Assembly: GCA_017629395.1 (NCBI GenBank)
Contig: JAGBXH010000258.1
Location: forward strand, 1-5,757
From: Clostridia bacterium
GTDB taxonomy: Bacteria > Bacillota > Clostridia > Oscillospirales > CAG-272
Length of the DNA stretch: 5,757 nt
Direction: 5' to 3'
In this document: in pieces, positions 5,223 through 5,757 of the stretch
Layout: every line of letters begins with the position of its first letter
Position numbering within the stretch: position 1 is the stretch's first letter
Position numbers and translations under genes: made by a program
Notes under the pieces: model-generated
Seen by the model: only the letters and a program-made list of their open reading frames with translations
Database searches by the model: none
What the model was told of the DNA's origin: nothing

Positions 5223-5757
5223 TTATTGATCGTTTTGGATTGCCTGCTCCAAGAGCAGACGGCGGTTGAGCTTGCCGTTATCGGTCAGCGGCATGGTATC
5301 CAGCTTATGTGCCGCAGCGGGCAGCATATAGCGCGGCAGCAAGAGGCGCAGCTCCTTGGAAAGCGCCAAGGGCTCGATATCGCCAACGTAGTACATCACA
5401 ATCTTTTTGTGCTCTGCGGGATAGACGCAGCACACGCGGTGCACGCCCTGCACGGTAGCTGCAGCGGCTTCGATCTCGCCCAGCTCAATGCGGTGTCCCA
5501 TGTGCTTGATCTGCGAATCCTTGCGCGAAACGAACACCAGCTCGCCGTGATCGTTATATCTGCCAAGGTCTCCCGTGCGGTACACGATCTCGGGATATGC
5601 CGATTGCAGCGGGTTCTGCACAAACGCCTCGGCTGTTTTTTCGGGGTTATTATAGTAGCCCAGCGTGACGCAGGTGCCCGAAATGTAGATCTCACCGACC
5701 TCGCCCTGCTCCGCTCTCTTGCCCTGCTCGTTGATCAAGAGGATGCGCGTATTGTCA
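5223..5757 (-). CDS. Amino-acid adenylation (AMP-forming) enzyme, DltA-like, N-terminus outside window
   Basis: The last 178 codons or so of an ANL-superfamily enzyme are visible (177 residues plus stop); the first two thirds lie beyond 5757. Conserved core motifs appear in order: GEIYISGTCVTLGYYNNPEK (A6), VYRTGDL (A7), SRKDSQIKHMGHRIELGEIE (A8, the hinge region) and TDNGKLNRR with the catalytic lysine (A10). Such enzymes activate a carboxylic acid with ATP and load it on a phosphopantetheine arm, here surely that of the carrier protein 18 nt downstream. The specificity residues (A3-A5) are not in the window, so the substrate cannot be told. The A8 text HMGHRIELGEIE is closer to free-standing clostridial adenylation enzymes than to DltA, which as I recall reads nearer HGYRMELEEIE. 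A TTG at 5738 is internal and not a start. The reading frame is open to the edge. Confidence 0.88.
   Translation of the reverse strand, partial: DNTRILLINEQGKRAEQGEVGEIYISGTCVTLGYYNNPEKTAEAFVQNPLQSAYPEIVYRTGDLGRYNDHGELVFVSRKDSQIKHMGHRIELGEIEAAAATVQGVHRVCCVYPAEHKKIVMYYVGDIEPLALSKELRLLLPRYMLPAAAHKLDTMPLTDNGKLNRRLLLEQAIQNDQ

Noticed and set aside
5736..5738. TTG start giving a 171-residue protein
   Set aside because: The same frame stays open to the window edge and the protein begins within the adenylation fold, so this is an internal leucine.
1..5757. CRISPR array, tRNA/rRNA gene, insertion sequence or prophage signs
   Set aside because: No spaced direct repeats, RNA-gene sequence, transposase text or terminal inverted repeats were seen. 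The genes are continuous and co-directional.

Overview
The window looks like chromosomal DNA of a low-to-mid GC Bacillota, most likely a gut-type clostridium. The signs are near-consensus sigma-A promoters, strong AGGAGG-type ribosome binding sites, a GC-hairpin-plus-U terminator and protein families typical of Clostridia. This placement is an inference from style, with no marker gene to pin a genus. Every gene I can support lies on the minus strand, so transcription runs from high to low coordinates.

Right part (5757 down to about 1834): a tight five-gene unit that resembles a teichoic-acid D-alanylation (dlt) operon but is not a textbook one. In transcription order it has: the C-terminal third of an amino-acid adenylation enzyme (cut by the window edge); a 75-residue acyl carrier protein; a 523-residue MBOAT membrane acyltransferase; a 346-residue membrane-anchored SGNH/DltD-like protein; and a small lipoprotein. 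Gaps are 18, 3 and 14 nt, then an ATGA overlap, and the unit closes with a strong intrinsic terminator. The inferred pathway is: the adenylation enzyme activates an amino (or other carboxylic) acid and loads it on the carrier's phosphopantetheine arm; the MBOAT moves the acyl group across the membrane; the SGNH protein places it on an extracellular acceptor. Four things differ from classical dlt. The order is A-C-B-D. The carrier lacks the DltC signature. A DltX-like FIY...F motif sits at the MBOAT C-terminus. The SGNH nucleophile position holds Cys (GDC) instead of Ser. Cargo and acceptor cannot be read from this window.

Middle (1877 to 1637): a non-coding stretch of about 240 bp with the terminator of the acylation unit, then a consensus promoter for rsmE flanked by repeated TTTTTTGACA elements, and a 9-bp dyad in the short rsmE leader.

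Left part: rsmE, the 16S rRNA U1498 N3-methyltransferase, followed after 148 bp by a PucR/CdaR-like regulator whose C-terminal helix-turn-helix would lie beyond position 1. The regulator has its own near-consensus promoter and an unusually strict codon choice. Apart from general envelope or translation housekeeping, I see no functional link between these two genes and the acylation unit.
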